A stretch of 64,000 nt of DNA from UBA1660 sp964462035 (GCA_964462035.1 CAYXAP010000034.1:19995-83994), one strand, 5' to 3'. Positions 1 through 8,534 are shown, numbered from the stretch's first letter. The notes: generated by a model not told the origin, from the sequence alone. Program-made: numbers and translations.

Positions 1-111
1 GATCAGCCGCGCACCCGAGGCCTTGGCCATGAACGCCGCCTTGCGAAGCGCCTCGGCAGAGAGCTCGTCGAGGTCGACGGCGGCGACGATGCAACTCGGC
101 CCGGTTTCCAT
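1..111 (-). CDS. Universal stress protein family, N-terminal fragment cut by the window edge
   Basis: Only the first 37 codons are present, from an ATG at 111 reading off the left edge. The translation begins METGPSCIVAAVDLDELS and continues with ALRKAAFMAKASG, which fits the first beta strand and first helix of the UspA fold (IVAAVD, then a Ser/Asp-containing loop and an amphipathic helix). UspA-type proteins are small ATP-binding or ATP-independent stress proteins of the cytoplasm. The gene is divergent from sfsA with 76 bases between starts. The family call rests on a short segment, so it is tentative; the reading frame is open to base 1. Confidence 0.6.
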   Translation of the reverse strand, partial: METGPSCIVAAVDLDELSAEALRKAAFMAKASGARLI

Positions 112-187
112 GGAGCCATCGAAGCACTTTGTGCGGCGAACGACAACGCCATTGGCGTGGGCGAGCCTCAACGACCAAGGTGCCGCC

Positions 188-979
188 GTGCTCCACCGCC
201 ACCCACACGCGGCTCCGCTCCTCGAGGGCACCCTCGTCGAGCGCTGGGACCGCTTCATCGCGGAGGTCGCGCTCATGAGCGGCGAGGTCGTACGTGCCCA
301 TTGCGTGAACCCCGGCCGGATGGAGGGCCTGCTGGTCCGCGGCTCCCGCGTCTGGCTGACCCCGGCTCCCGCGGGTTCGAAGCGGAAGCTCCGCTACACC
401 TGGACGCTGATGGAGCACGAGGGCCGCATCGTCGGTGTCGACACGGCGGCCCCGAATCGCATCGTCGAGAGCGCGCTACGGGCTCGCACGATCCCCGGCC
501 TGAAGCGCTACCGATCCTTGCAGCGCGAGGTGACCCAGGACGATGGCTCGCGCGTCGACTTCGTCCTCGAGGGCAAGGTCCCGCATCGCGTCGAGGTGAA
601 GAACTGCCACCTCGTCTATCCCGACGGCCGCGCCTACTTCCCCGACACCGTCAGCGAGCGCGCCACCCGCCACGTCGACCACCTCGCCGACGCCGTCCGC
701 GCCGGTGAGAAGGCCACCGTCCTCTTCGTGGTCCAGCGCCCCGGCCGCATCCGCTCCGTCCGCCCTTCACGCCTCCACGATCCCGACCTCGCCGAAGCCT
801 GCGTCCGCGCCTCCGAAGTCGGCGTCCGCTTCCAGGCCGTGCAGGTCCGCCCAACCCTCGAAGCCTACGAGATCACCGGCTCTCTCCCCGTCGACCTGAA
901 CCCCTACGACCCCACCCCCCAGGCCCCCTGGCGCGACGCCGGCCGCCAACTCGGCGGCTGGCGCCGCAGCAAGAAATGA
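188..979 (+). CDS. sfsA: SfsA family protein (sugar fermentation stimulation protein homolog)
   Basis: The product matches SfsA along its length: LLEGTLVERWDRFIAEV at the N-terminus, the HCVNPGRMEGLL block, EVKNCHLVYPDGRAYFPD and TVSERATRHVDHL, then VLFVVQRPG and RFQAVQVRP. SfsA proteins have an OB-like N-terminal part and a nuclease-like C-terminal core and were named for an effect on maltose metabolism in E. coli; the biochemical role is not settled. I chose the GTG at 188 (263 aa), which begins 12 residues before the conserved block. The frame stays open to an ATG at 23, but that extension would overlap the divergent stress-protein gene. The C-terminus is about 25 residues longer than usual. 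The stop codon lies inside a 15-bp tandem duplication. Confidence 0.88.
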   Translation: MLHRHPHAAPLLEGTLVERWDRFIAEVALMSGEVVRAHCVNPGRMEGLLVRGSRVWLTPAPAGSKRKLRYTWTLMEHEGRIVGVDTAAPNRIVESALRARTIPGLKRYRSLQREVTQDDGSRVDFVLEGKVPHRVEVKNCHLVYPDGRAYFPDTVSERATRHVDHLADAVRAGEKATVLFVVQRPGRIRSVRPSRLHDPDLAEACVRASEVGVRFQAVQVRPTLEAYEITGSLPVDLNPYDPTPQAPWRDAGRQLGGWRRSKK

Positions 980-1003
980 CGGGGACACAAATGACGGGGA
1001 CAC
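974..1003. repeat. 15-bp perfect tandem duplication over the sfsA stop codon
   Basis: The 15-mer AAATGACGGGGACAC occurs at 974-988 and again at 989-1003. The first copy contains the sfsA TGA stop. The second runs straight into the outer arm of the palindromic element that starts at 996, so the duplication looks like a slippage or insertion scar at the edge of that element. Confidence 0.8.
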
Positions 1004-1160
1004 TCCCCCCTCTCGGATCCCCCTAAGTTGCAGTGGGTTCCCGACGAAGAATTCAAACACTCTCATCGGCGAGCCTGGAGCGGGCCACGGCGAGAGTGTT
1101 TGAATTCTTGGCTCGGAACGCCCTGTTTTGTCGGGCGTTCGGGGAGGGGGGAGTGTCCCC
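996..1160. repeat. Nested inverted-repeat element (MITE/REP-like), full copy
   Basis: Two perfect inverted repeats are nested. Outer arms are 17 nt (996-1012, GGGGACACTCCCCCCTC, and 1144-1160). Inner arms are 18 nt (1047-1064, AAGAATTCAAACACTCTC, and 1092-1109). They enclose a 27-nt loop. The two 34-nt spacers between outer and inner arms are themselves imperfectly complementary (CAGTGGGTTCCCGA against CAGGGCGTTCCGAG). The symmetric design resembles a miniature mobile or REP-type element. It occupies the gap between the convergent sfsA and DAHP synthase genes and may also act as a bidirectional terminator. A half copy lies at 8535-8605. No transposase is visible in the window. Confidence 0.8.
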
Positions 1161-1165
1161 GATCC

Positions 1166-1197
1166 CATGCGCTCAGGGGGGAGGGAGTGTTCCTGAG
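1166..1197. repeat. Degenerate fragment of the same repeat family
   Basis: After the full element, the sequence GGGGGGAGGGAGTGTTCC resembles the right outer arm (GAGGGGGGAGTGTCCCC) with changes. It reaches almost to the DAHP synthase stop codon at 1199. This is likely a decayed extra arm; the call is weak because the match is short and low in complexity. Confidence 0.35.
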
Positions 1198-1198
1198 C

Positions 1199-2542
1199 TC
1201 AAGCGCTGAGAGAGCGGGCGATGCGGAAGCTCATCTCGAGGGACTGGCGGTAGTTCAGCCGTGGGTCGCAGAGGCTGGCGTAGTTCCGCTCGAGGTCGTC
1301 CTCGGTGAGGCCCTCGGCGCCGCCGGTGCACTCGGTGACGTCGTCGCCGGTGAGCTCGAAGTGGACGCCGCCGAAGAAGGTGCCGACGCCCTGGTGGACG
1401 GCGATGGCGCCTTCGATCTCGTCGAGGACGGCGTCGAAGTCGCGGGTCTTGCGCCCCGAGCTCGTGCTCACGGTGTTCCCGTGCATCGGGTCGCTCATCC
1501 ACAGGACCGTGCGACCCTCCTTCTGCACGCGCTCGAGGATCGGGGGCAGGCCGTCGCGGATGTGGCCGGCGCCCATGCGCGTGATGAGCACGATCTTGCC
1601 GGGCTCGTCGTCCGGGTTGAGCGCGTCGAGCAGACGGATCACGTCGTCGCCGCTGGCCGTCGGGCCGACCTTCGCGCCGACCGGGTTCCGGATGCCGCGG
1701 AAGAACTCCACGTGCGCGCCGTCCGGGTCGCGGGTGCGCTCGCCGATCCACGGCAGGTGGGTCGACAGGTCGTACCAGCCCTCGCGACGCGGAACGGTCC
1801 GCGTCTGCGACGACTCGTAGTGCAGGTTGAGCCCCTCGTGGCTGGTGAAGAACTCGACCCGCGAGAGCTCGTCGACGGTCTGCTCGCCGAGGGCCTGCAT
1901 GAAGCGGAGCGCGGCGGAGACCTCCTCGACGGTCGCCCGGTACTGCTCGCGCAGCCCGTCGTCGAGGCTCGCGCTCTCGAGGAAGGCCAGGTCCCAGTAC
2001 TCCGGGTGGTGCAGGTCGGCGAAGCCGCTGACCACGAGCGAGCGGATGAAGTTGAGCGTGAGGCCGGCGTGCTTGTAGCCCTCGAGGAGCAGCTGCGGGT
2101 CGACCCTCCGTGAGTCCTCGTCGAAGGGCGCGCGGTTCACCAGGTCGCCGAAGTAGCTCGGCAGCTCCTGGCCGTCCTGCTTCTCGAGCGGCTTGCTCCG
2201 CGGCTTGGCGTACTGCCCGGCGAAACGACCGATCCGCACCACGGGCCGCTTGGCGCCGTGGATGAGCACCATCGACATCTGCAGGAGGATCTTCAGCTTC
2301 CGCGTGATCACGTCCGGCGTGCAGTCGTCGAGGGTCTCGGCGCAGTCGCCACCTTGGAGCACGAGCCGCTCGCCGCGCTGGGCTTCCGCGATCTGACTCT
2401 TGAGTCGCTCCACCTCGAACGAGGTCACGAGCGGCGGCAAGCGCTTCAGCTGAGCGACCGCCTCGTCGAGCGCATCGGCGTCGTCATAGGGCGGCGCGTG
2501 CGCGATCGGACGCGATTTCCAGGACTCCGGGGACCAGGTCAT
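1199..2542 (-). CDS. Class II 3-deoxy-D-arabino-heptulosonate 7-phosphate (DAHP) synthase
   Basis: This enzyme condenses phosphoenolpyruvate with erythrose 4-phosphate, the first step of the shikimate pathway to aromatic amino acids. The 447-residue product has the class II (plant/mycobacterial type) signatures: LQGGDCAET near residues 62-70 with the metal-binding Cys67, RIGRFAGQYAKPRS, the VGAKVGP block, LITRMGAGHIRDGLP, DPMHGNT with a metal-binding His, GGVHFELTG with the Glu ligand and LCDPRLN with the Asp ligand. The start ATG at 2542 gives MTWSPESWKS, the usual N-terminus of the family; the frame is open further upstream but into the neighbouring gene. It is divergent from the dehydrogenase gene at 2615 with a 72-nt shared upstream region. 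Confidence 0.95.
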   Translation of the reverse strand: MTWSPESWKSRPIAHAPPYDDADALDEAVAQLKRLPPLVTSFEVERLKSQIAEAQRGERLVLQGGDCAETLDDCTPDVITRKLKILLQMSMVLIHGAKRPVVRIGRFAGQYAKPRSKPLEKQDGQELPSYFGDLVNRAPFDEDSRRVDPQLLLEGYKHAGLTLNFIRSLVVSGFADLHHPEYWDLAFLESASLDDGLREQYRATVEEVSAALRFMQALGEQTVDELSRVEFFTSHEGLNLHYESSQTRTVPRREGWYDLSTHLPWIGERTRDPDGAHVEFFRGIRNPVGAKVGPTASGDDVIRLLDALNPDDEPGKIVLITRMGAGHIRDGLPPILERVQKEGRTVLWMSDPMHGNTVSTSSGRKTRDFDAVLDEIEGAIAVHQGVGTFFGGVHFELTGDDVTECTGGAEGLTEDDLERNYASLCDPRLNYRQSLEMSFRIARSLSA

Positions 2543-2614
2543 GCGCGGGAGCTTTGCACTTCGAGCGTGCGAAAGCACACGGACGGCATTCAGGCCCCGC
2601 TCCAGACCGAACGA

Positions 2615-3952
2615 ATGCGATTCCGCGTCGTCCTCGCCTTCGTCGCTCTGGTGCCCCTGGCGTGCGACGCCGGCTGCGGCTCGGAGCCGGAACCCACTCC
2701 TGCCCCCACCCCTTCGGCGGAGCGGACCGAAGGAACCGAGGACCCGCGGCCCGTCGAGCTCGCCGAGCGAGTACCGACCCGAACGCTCGAGCCCCGGCCC
2801 ATTCGGATCGCGCTCGCGGACCTGCCCGAGCCCTTCGCGACCCGCAGCGCGCGGAAGTCGCCCGACGTCGTGGCGATCCCCGACGACGCCGAGCTCGCGG
2901 TGCCGGAGGGCTTCGTCGTCCAGCGCTTCGCGACCGAGGTCCCGATGGCTCGCTGGCTCGCCGTCACTCCGGACGGGCGGGTGCTGGTCGCGCAGTCCCG
3001 CGAGGAGCAGATCACCTGGTACCGCGACACCGACGGCGACGGAGTCGCCGACGAGCGCGGGATCTTCGCGGGCGCCGACAACGCGGTCGACATCCCCTTC
3101 GGGATGGCTTTCGAGCGCGGCGCCTTCTTCCTCGGGAACCAGGACGAGGTCCGGCGTTTCGAGTGGCGCGAGGGTCAGACCCGGCTGGAGGGTGAGGGCG
3201 AACGGGTCGTGGCGCTCCCGGGCGGTGGCTACAACCAGCACTGGACCCGCAACGTGATCCCCGCCGGCGACGGTCGGCACCTCTACGTGTCGGTCGGCAG
3301 CGCGACCAACGTCAGTGTCGAAGAGCCACCGCGCGCAGCGGTCTCACGGCTCGACCTCGAGACCGGCGAGCTCACCACCTTCGCGAGCGGCCTGCGGAAC
3401 CCGGTCGGGCTCGCCGTCCACGGGAGCGGCAAGCTCTACACGACGGTCAACGAGCGCGACGGTCTCGGCGACGACCTGGTCCCCGACTTCTTCACCGAGG
3501 TCGTCGAGGGCGCATTCTACGGCTGGCCCTACGCGTACCTCGTCCCCGAGAAGCTCGACCCGCGGCGGCTGAACGGTCGCCGCAGCGAGGCACCGGAGCT
3601 CGCCGCTCGCACGCGCACCCCCGACGTGCTCTTCCAGGCGCACTCGGCGGCGCTCGGCGTGACCTTCCACGACCGTGAGCCCTTTCCCGAGCGCTACCGC
3701 CACGGAGCATTCGTCGCCCACCGCGGCAGCTGGAACCGCACCGAGGGCACGGGTTACCGGATCGTCTTCGTGCCCTTCGAGAACGGCGCGCCCACCGGCA
3801 CCTACGAGCCCTTCGTCGACGGCTTCCTGATCGACCCGAGCGGCCCGACCACGTGGGGCCGGCCGGTCGGCGTGCTCTCGCACCCGGACGGTTCGCTCTA
3901 CTTCACCGAGGAGGCGAACGGCGTCGTCTACCGCGTGACCTACCGCCCCTGA
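2615..3952 (+). CDS. Glucose/sorbosone dehydrogenase-like beta-propeller lipoprotein
   Basis: A lipoprotein signal (MRFRVVLAFVALVPLAC, cysteine 17) is followed by a Pro/Glu-rich linker and a six-bladed beta-propeller of the soluble quinoprotein glucose/sorbosone dehydrogenase type. Typical segments are GFVVQRFATEV, WLAVTPDGRVLVAQS, YVSVGSATNV, ASGLRNPVGLAV and the C-terminal GRPVGVLSHPDGSLYFTEE. Related enzymes oxidise sugars with PQQ; whether this one does cannot be told from sequence. DTDGDGVADERG is a calcium-loop-like insert. The ATG at 2615 was chosen because it opens the signal peptide. Its last 50 bases overlap the convergent GDPD gene. Confidence 0.85.
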   Translation: MRFRVVLAFVALVPLACDAGCGSEPEPTPAPTPSAERTEGTEDPRPVELAERVPTRTLEPRPIRIALADLPEPFATRSARKSPDVVAIPDDAELAVPEGFVVQRFATEVPMARWLAVTPDGRVLVAQSREEQITWYRDTDGDGVADERGIFAGADNAVDIPFGMAFERGAFFLGNQDEVRRFEWREGQTRLEGEGERVVALPGGGYNQHWTRNVIPAGDGRHLYVSVGSATNVSVEEPPRAAVSRLDLETGELTTFASGLRNPVGLAVHGSGKLYTTVNERDGLGDDLVPDFFTEVVEGAFYGWPYAYLVPEKLDPRRLNGRRSEAPELAARTRTPDVLFQAHSAALGVTFHDREPFPERYRHGAFVAHRGSWNRTEGTGYRIVFVPFENGAPTGTYEPFVDGFLIDPSGPTTWGRPVGVLSHPDGSLYFTEEANGVVYRVTYRP

Positions 3953-4901
3953 GGCGACGGCGGAGCGCCGCGAGGCCGACCAGCGCGAGGCCACCGAGGC
4001 CATGCTTCGGCGAGCCGCCGGCGGCGCAGCCACCGGAGCCGTCGGAGTCCGCGTCGCTCCCGGCGTCGGGCGCGATGCCGGCGTCCGGCTCGTCGCAGAA
4101 GGTGTCGCAGAACTCGGCCTTCACGGTGACCAGCAGGTCCGGCGTGTCGGTGACGATGCCGTCGACGCCTAGCGCGAGCATGCGCCGCATGTTCGCGCGG
4201 TCGTTGATGGTGTAGGGCCGCACGGCCAGACCGGCGGCGTGGTGCGCGTCGACCTCGGCGGCGGTCGCGGCGAGCACCAGCGGGTGCGCGTCCATCCCTT
4301 CGCTGCGAGCGACCGCGAACGAGTCCGCGTTGGTGAAGAGGAAGGCCAGCCGGATGGTGTCGTCGACCGCTCGGAGCGCGAGCAGCTGATCCAGATCGAA
4401 GCTGCTCACGACCACTCGGCGGCCCGGGTAGAGCGCGATCACTCGCGCGAGCTCTGCGGCCAGCGCGGGCTTGTCGGTCGCCGGGCAGCCGTCCTCGTCG
4501 GAGACCTTGATCTCGATGTTCAGCGCCAGGTCCACGGCCTCGAAGACGTCGATCAGGGTGGGCACCGGCTCGCCACCCGCGCTCAGGGCTTCGATGGCGG
4601 CCTGATCCAGTGCCGCGACGCAGCCCGTTCCGTCGGTCGTGCGGTCCACGGTGTCGTCGTGCATGACCACGAGCCGGCCGTCCTGGTCGAGCTGGACGTC
4701 GAGCTCGACCATCGTCGCCCCCTCGGCCGCGGCCTGCAGGAACGAGGCGACGGTGTTCTCCGGGAAGGGGTTGTCGTCTCGATCGCCGCCGGTGCCGCGG
4801 TGGCCGATGACCTCGGTGTCCTCGCCGGGGCAGGTGCACTGTGCTCGCGCTTGGCGGACCCCGGCGAACGCCGCCAGGAGCGCGAGGAGTGATCGGGCCA
4901 T
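3903..4901 (-). CDS. Glycerophosphodiester phosphodiesterase with MYXO-CTERM-like tail
   Basis: The enzyme hydrolyses glycerophosphodiesters to an alcohol and glycerol 3-phosphate. A Sec signal peptide (MARSLLALLAAFAGVRQARA) precedes the GDPD TIM barrel: VIGHRGTGG, NPFPENTVASF, ELDVQLDQDG, VMHDDTVDRTTDG, LNIEIKV and the late DGIVTDTPD. After a Cys/Asp linker the C-terminus has GGCAAGG, a hydrophobic helix (GLGGLALVGLAAL) and an Arg cluster, the layout of MYXO-CTERM surface-sorting tails. The start ATG at 4901 overlaps the dnaJ TGA, so it is translationally coupled to dnaJ. The 3' end overlaps the convergent dehydrogenase gene by 50 bases, which encodes the Arg-rich end of the tail. Confidence 0.9.
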   Translation of the reverse strand: MARSLLALLAAFAGVRQARAQCTCPGEDTEVIGHRGTGGDRDDNPFPENTVASFLQAAAEGATMVELDVQLDQDGRLVVMHDDTVDRTTDGTGCVAALDQAAIEALSAGGEPVPTLIDVFEAVDLALNIEIKVSDEDGCPATDKPALAAELARVIALYPGRRVVVSSFDLDQLLALRAVDDTIRLAFLFTNADSFAVARSEGMDAHPLVLAATAAEVDAHHAAGLAVRPYTINDRANMRRMLALGVDGIVTDTPDLLVTVKAEFCDTFCDEPDAGIAPDAGSDADSDGSGGCAAGGSPKHGLGGLALVGLAALRRRLRGGRSRGRRRRSPPR

Positions 4902-5986
4902 CACTCGAGCAGCTCCTTGAGCTTCGTCAGGAACGACTGGCGCTGCGGGTGTGTCTCGGTGCCCAGCTCGTCGGCGAGCTCGGCGATCAGCTTGCGCTGT
5001 TTGCGGCTGACCTTCTCCGGGACCTCCACGAGGATGGTCACGAGCTGGTCGCCCTTGCCCATGCCGCCGTAGACCGGGATGCCCTTGCCCCGGAGTCGGA
5101 ACATCCGCCCGGATTGGGTCGCCGGCGGCAGCTTCATTCGAACCGAGCCCTCGAGGGTGGGCACCTCGAGGGTGTCGCCGAGGACGGCCTGCGGGAAGCT
5201 CACCGGCACCGTGCAGAGCACGTCCGCTCCGTCGCGCTGGAAGAGCGGGTGGGGCTCGATGCGGATGGTCACGAGCAGGTCGCCGTTGCCACCCGGGCCC
5301 GGCGCGCCGGCCCCACGGATCGTTCGGGTCGCTCCGTCCTCGACCCCCGGAGGGATCCGCACGGCCATCGTCTCTTCGCCGTCGACCAGGCCGCCGCCGC
5401 GGCAGGTCTTGCAGGGCGTCTCGATCTTCTTGCCGCTGCCGTTACAGGCAGCGCACTTGCGGTTGGTCGAGAAGAGGCGGCGCTGGAAGCGCACCTCGCC
5501 CTTGCCGTCGCACTGGCTGCAGGTGCGGACCGCGGTGCCCGGCTTGGCGCCGCTGCCCTCGCAGGTCGCGCACGCCACCGGCTTGGCCACGGCCACGTGC
5601 TTCTCGGCGCCGAGCGCGGCTTCCTCGAAGCTCACCGTCAGTTCGAGCTCGACGTCCTCGCCCTGCCGCTTCCGCCGGCGGCCGCCGATGATCTCGCCGA
5701 TCAGCCCTTCGAAGATCTCGCCGATCCCACCGAAGTCGGCGGGCCCGGGACCACCGCCCGACTCGAAGGCGGCGTGACCGAAGCGGTCGTAGCGCTCGCG
5801 CTGCGTCGGGTCCGAGAGGACCTGGTAGGCCTCGGCGGCTTCCTTGAAGCTCTCCTCGGCGGCGGGGTCGTCGGGGTTGCGGTCGGGGTGGAGCTCTCGA
5901 GCGAGGGCGCGGAAGGCCTTCTTGAGCGCATCGGGGCTCGCGCCACGGGGAACGCCCAAGACCTCGTAATAGTCGCGCTTCGACAC
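4901..5986 (-). CDS. dnaJ: Chaperone DnaJ
   Basis: The co-chaperone stimulates the ATPase of DnaK and holds unfolded substrates. The 361-residue product has a J domain (RDYYEVLGVPRGASPDALKK, with the HPD motif in LHPDRNPDD), a short Gly-rich region, four zinc-finger repeats (CATCEGSG, CSQCDGKG, CAACNGSG, CKTCRGGG) and the C-terminal substrate-binding beta domains. The start is GTG at 5986, giving (M)SKRDYYEVLG; the frame runs on upstream without a better start. It is the first gene of a dnaJ-GDPD pair and is not beside dnaK or grpE in this window. It is divergent from the pseudouridine synthase gene with 90 bases between. Confidence 0.95.
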   Translation of the reverse strand: MSKRDYYEVLGVPRGASPDALKKAFRALARELHPDRNPDDPAAEESFKEAAEAYQVLSDPTQRERYDRFGHAAFESGGGPGPADFGGIGEIFEGLIGEIIGGRRRKRQGEDVELELTVSFEEAALGAEKHVAVAKPVACATCEGSGAKPGTAVRTCSQCDGKGEVRFQRRLFSTNRKCAACNGSGKKIETPCKTCRGGGLVDGEETMAVRIPPGVEDGATRTIRGAGAPGPGGNGDLLVTIRIEPHPLFQRDGADVLCTVPVSFPQAVLGDTLEVPTLEGSVRMKLPPATQSGRMFRLRGKGIPVYGGMGKGDQLVTILVEVPEKVSRKQRKLIAELADELGTETHPQRQSFLTKLKELLE

Positions 5987-6076
5987 CGGCCGAGCATAGA
6001 GGGAGGACTCCGAGAACGCCACGGGCCTCACCACCGGTGGTTTCATCGCACCGCCATCCATGTCAGAAGGGAGCCG

Positions 6077-7048
6077 ATGACCCTCCCCGACGACAACGGC
6101 GCCGCCGAGGGTGACGACCCCCTCGAACACCGAGTGAGCGAGTCCGACGCAGGCAATCGCGTCGACGTCTTCCTCGTTCAGCACGTCCCCCACATGACCC
6201 GCGCCAAGGCCAAGACCCTGGCGGCCGAGGGCAAGGTGCGGGTCGACGGACACCGCGTGCGAAAGGGCCATCGGGTGTCAGCCGGCGAGGTGGTGACCCT
6301 CGAGGAGCTCCCGCCGCCCAGCGACTTCGACCCGGAGCCGAACGCCGAGCTCGCGCTGGCGATCGTCCACGAGGACGAGCACCTGGTGGTGGTCGACAAG
6401 CAGGCCGGCGTGCCCTGTCACCCGCTCCGTCCCGACGAGCGCGACACCATCGCGAACGCGCTGGTCGCTCGCTACCCGGAGATGATCGGCATCGGCCACG
6501 CCAAGCGCGAGGCGGGCCTGCTCCACCGACTCGACAACGACACGAGCGGATTGCTGCTCGCGGCGCGGGATCGGGCGACCTTCGAGCGCCTGGGCGAGGA
6601 CCTGGCCGAGCGACGGGTCGACAAGCGCTACGCCGCCCTCTGCCGTGGCTTCGTCCACGCGCCGGCCTTCATCGACTGGCCGATCGCCCACGACAAGGCC
6701 GACCGCCGACGGATGGTGGTCTGCGAACGGCCAGAAGAGGCGGACCGGATGGGCGCGCGTCCGGCATCGACCGAGGTCCTCGAGGCCGATCTGGTCGGCG
6801 CCGGTTCCTTCAGCCTGGTCGAGGTCCGGGCCAAGAGCGCCCGCCGCCATCAGGTGCGGGCGCACCTGGCCTCGCTCGGCCATCCGCTCGCGGGCGATCT
6901 CCTCTACGGTGGCCCTCCGATCGACGGCCTCGAGCGCCACTTCCTCCACGCCTCACGGATCGTGCTCTCGGACGCCGACGGCGGCCGCCTCGAGCTGCGC
7001 TCGGAGCTCCCGGCGGATCTGGCGTCCATCGTTCGCAGCCTCGAGTGA
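6077..7048 (+). CDS. RluA/RluD family 23S rRNA pseudouridine synthase
   Basis: The 323-residue product has an N-terminal S4 RNA-binding domain (NRVDVFLVQHVPHMTRAKAK, KVRVDGHRVRKGHRVSAGE) and the RluA-type catalytic domain: IVHEDEHLVVVDKQAGVPCH, then GLLHRLDNDTSGLLLAA, whose HRLD Asp is the catalytic nucleophile, and RRHQVRAHLASLGHPLAGD near the end. It converts specific uridines in structured rRNA to pseudouridine. The ATG at 6077 is preceded by an AGAAGGGAG ribosome-binding site; the frame is open far upstream across dnaJ, but that is antisense coding bias. Target sites (RluD-like or RluC-like) cannot be decided by eye. Confidence 0.9.
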   Translation: MTLPDDNGAAEGDDPLEHRVSESDAGNRVDVFLVQHVPHMTRAKAKTLAAEGKVRVDGHRVRKGHRVSAGEVVTLEELPPPSDFDPEPNAELALAIVHEDEHLVVVDKQAGVPCHPLRPDERDTIANALVARYPEMIGIGHAKREAGLLHRLDNDTSGLLLAARDRATFERLGEDLAERRVDKRYAALCRGFVHAPAFIDWPIAHDKADRRRMVVCERPEEADRMGARPASTEVLEADLVGAGSFSLVEVRAKSARRHQVRAHLASLGHPLAGDLLYGGPPIDGLERHFLHASRIVLSDADGGRLELRSELPADLASIVRSLE

Positions 7049-7119
7049 GCGCCGGGCGCGTGGGTGAACGTCGCTCTTCGTAAGGGGGGAGAGCGTCGGC
7101 TTTGGCTAGGATGCGCGCC

Positions 7120-8529
7120 ATGGCTCGCCTTCTCTCGCTCTGCCTGATCGCCGCGTTCGCCTTCGCTTGTGGCGATGACGACGGAACCGACGACCCCACG
7201 CCGGATGCCGGCCCCGCGGACGCCGGTCCGCCGGACCAAGGCCCGCCCGACCTCGGCGGGTGCTCGGCGGCGCCGACCGAGACCCCGGCCGACCCACCCG
7301 ACGCGGGTCCGCCCGCCCCGGTCCCGAGCGAGGACTGCGGCGAGCCGACCTTCCCGGAGGGCACGTCCCTCCGCCGCTGGCCCTACCTCCAGAGCGTCAG
7401 CCCGACGACCGCGAAGGTGGTGTGGACCAGCACCGGTGGCGGCGAGGGCTCGGTCCGGGTGCGCGCCGCTGGTGACTCCGAGTGGACGACGGTGGTGGCG
7501 GACGCCGAGCTCTTCGACAGGGCCCGCACCGACGATGAGGTCGACTACTCCGCCTACCTCGCGGAGCTGTCCGACCTGAGCCCTTCGAGCGCCTACTGCT
7601 ACGAGGTCCTCGAAGGCGGCGAGGTCTTGGCGACCAACCTCACCCTCCGCACCGGCTGGGTCGGCCCCGGCGCCGCCGAGGGCAGTCGGCCGATTCGGGT
7701 GCTCGCCTTCGGTGACAGCGGCAACGGCAGCCCGGAGCAGGCGGCGCTTCGCGACGTCTTCATGGCGGACGACTACGACCTCTTCCTCCACCTCGGCGAC
7801 ATGGCCTACGGCGATGGCACCTTCGTCGAGTTCGAGACGAACATGTTCGCGGTCTACCGCGACTTCCTCCACCGCGTGCCGAGCTGGCCCACGATCGGCA
7901 ACCACGAGTTCAAGACGGACAGCGGCCAGCCGTACCGCGACGTCTACTACCTCCCGGAGCAGGCGTTCCGCGAGGACGAGCAGGAGTACTACTACTCCTT
8001 CGACCAGGGGAACGTGCACTTCGTCTCCGTGGATTCGAACGACCAGCGGCTCATCCCCATCGCCCTCGACACCGCCGACCGTTTCGACGACGACATGCTC
8101 GACTGGCTGGCCGCCGACCTGGCCGGGTCGGACGCCGAGTGGAAGATCGCGATCTTCCATCACCCGCCCTACAGCTCCAGCAGCCGCTCACCGAACGGCA
8201 CCGTTCGCGCCCAAGTCCTCCCGATCCTCGAAGCCGGCGGCGTCGATCTGGTCCTGGTCGGCCATGACCACCACTACGAGCGCACCCACCCCATGCTCGG
8301 AGGCTGCATCGCCCCGGACCCGGTCAGCGGCATCACCTACGTCATCGCGGGCGCCGGCGGCGCGGGCCTACGCGGAGACGTCACCGACCAATGGTGGGCA
8401 GCCAGCACCAACGACGAGAAGCACAGCTTCTTCCGCATGACCATCCACGGCTGCGCCCTCCACGGCGAAGCCGTCACCATCGACGGCGACATCATCGACG
8501 AGCTCACCCTCGACGGCTGCGACCCCTGA
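7120..8529 (+). CDS. Purple acid phosphatase-like metallophosphoesterase lipoprotein
   Basis: A lipoprotein signal (MARLLSLCLIAAFAFAC, cysteine 17, followed by GDDDG) and a Pro/Asp/Ala linker lead into a fibronectin-like N-domain (PYLQSVSPTTAKVVWTST) and a calcineurin-like phosphoesterase domain. Metal-binding motifs are in order: AFGDSGNG, HLGDMAYGDG, TIGNHEF, FHHPPYSS and GHDHHYERTHP. This is the arrangement of plant-type purple acid phosphatases, which use a di-metal site to hydrolyse phosphomonoesters. I chose the ATG at 7120 because it gives a standard signal peptide and has AGGA eight bases upstream; TTG 7102 and ATG 7111 are in frame. It probably sits at the outer membrane. The half repeat at 8535 follows the stop at once. 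Confidence 0.87.
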   Translation: MARLLSLCLIAAFAFACGDDDGTDDPTPDAGPADAGPPDQGPPDLGGCSAAPTETPADPPDAGPPAPVPSEDCGEPTFPEGTSLRRWPYLQSVSPTTAKVVWTSTGGGEGSVRVRAAGDSEWTTVVADAELFDRARTDDEVDYSAYLAELSDLSPSSAYCYEVLEGGEVLATNLTLRTGWVGPGAAEGSRPIRVLAFGDSGNGSPEQAALRDVFMADDYDLFLHLGDMAYGDGTFVEFETNMFAVYRDFLHRVPSWPTIGNHEFKTDSGQPYRDVYYLPEQAFREDEQEYYYSFDQGNVHFVSVDSNDQRLIPIALDTADRFDDDMLDWLAADLAGSDAEWKIAIFHHPPYSSSSRSPNGTVRAQVLPILEAGGVDLVLVGHDHHYERTHPMLGGCIAPDPVSGITYVIAGAGGAGLRGDVTDQWWAASTNDEKHSFFRMTIHGCALHGEAVTIDGDIIDELTLDGCDP

Positions 8530-8534
8530 ACCCC

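Noticed and set aside
1028..2113. Plus-strand open frame antisense to DAHP synthase
   Set aside because: The minus strand has all class II DAHP synthase motifs; the plus frame has none and runs into the palindromic element.
4841..6076. Upstream extension of the pseudouridine synthase frame through dnaJ
   Set aside because: It is antisense to dnaJ; a good start with ribosome-binding site lies at 6077, where homology begins.
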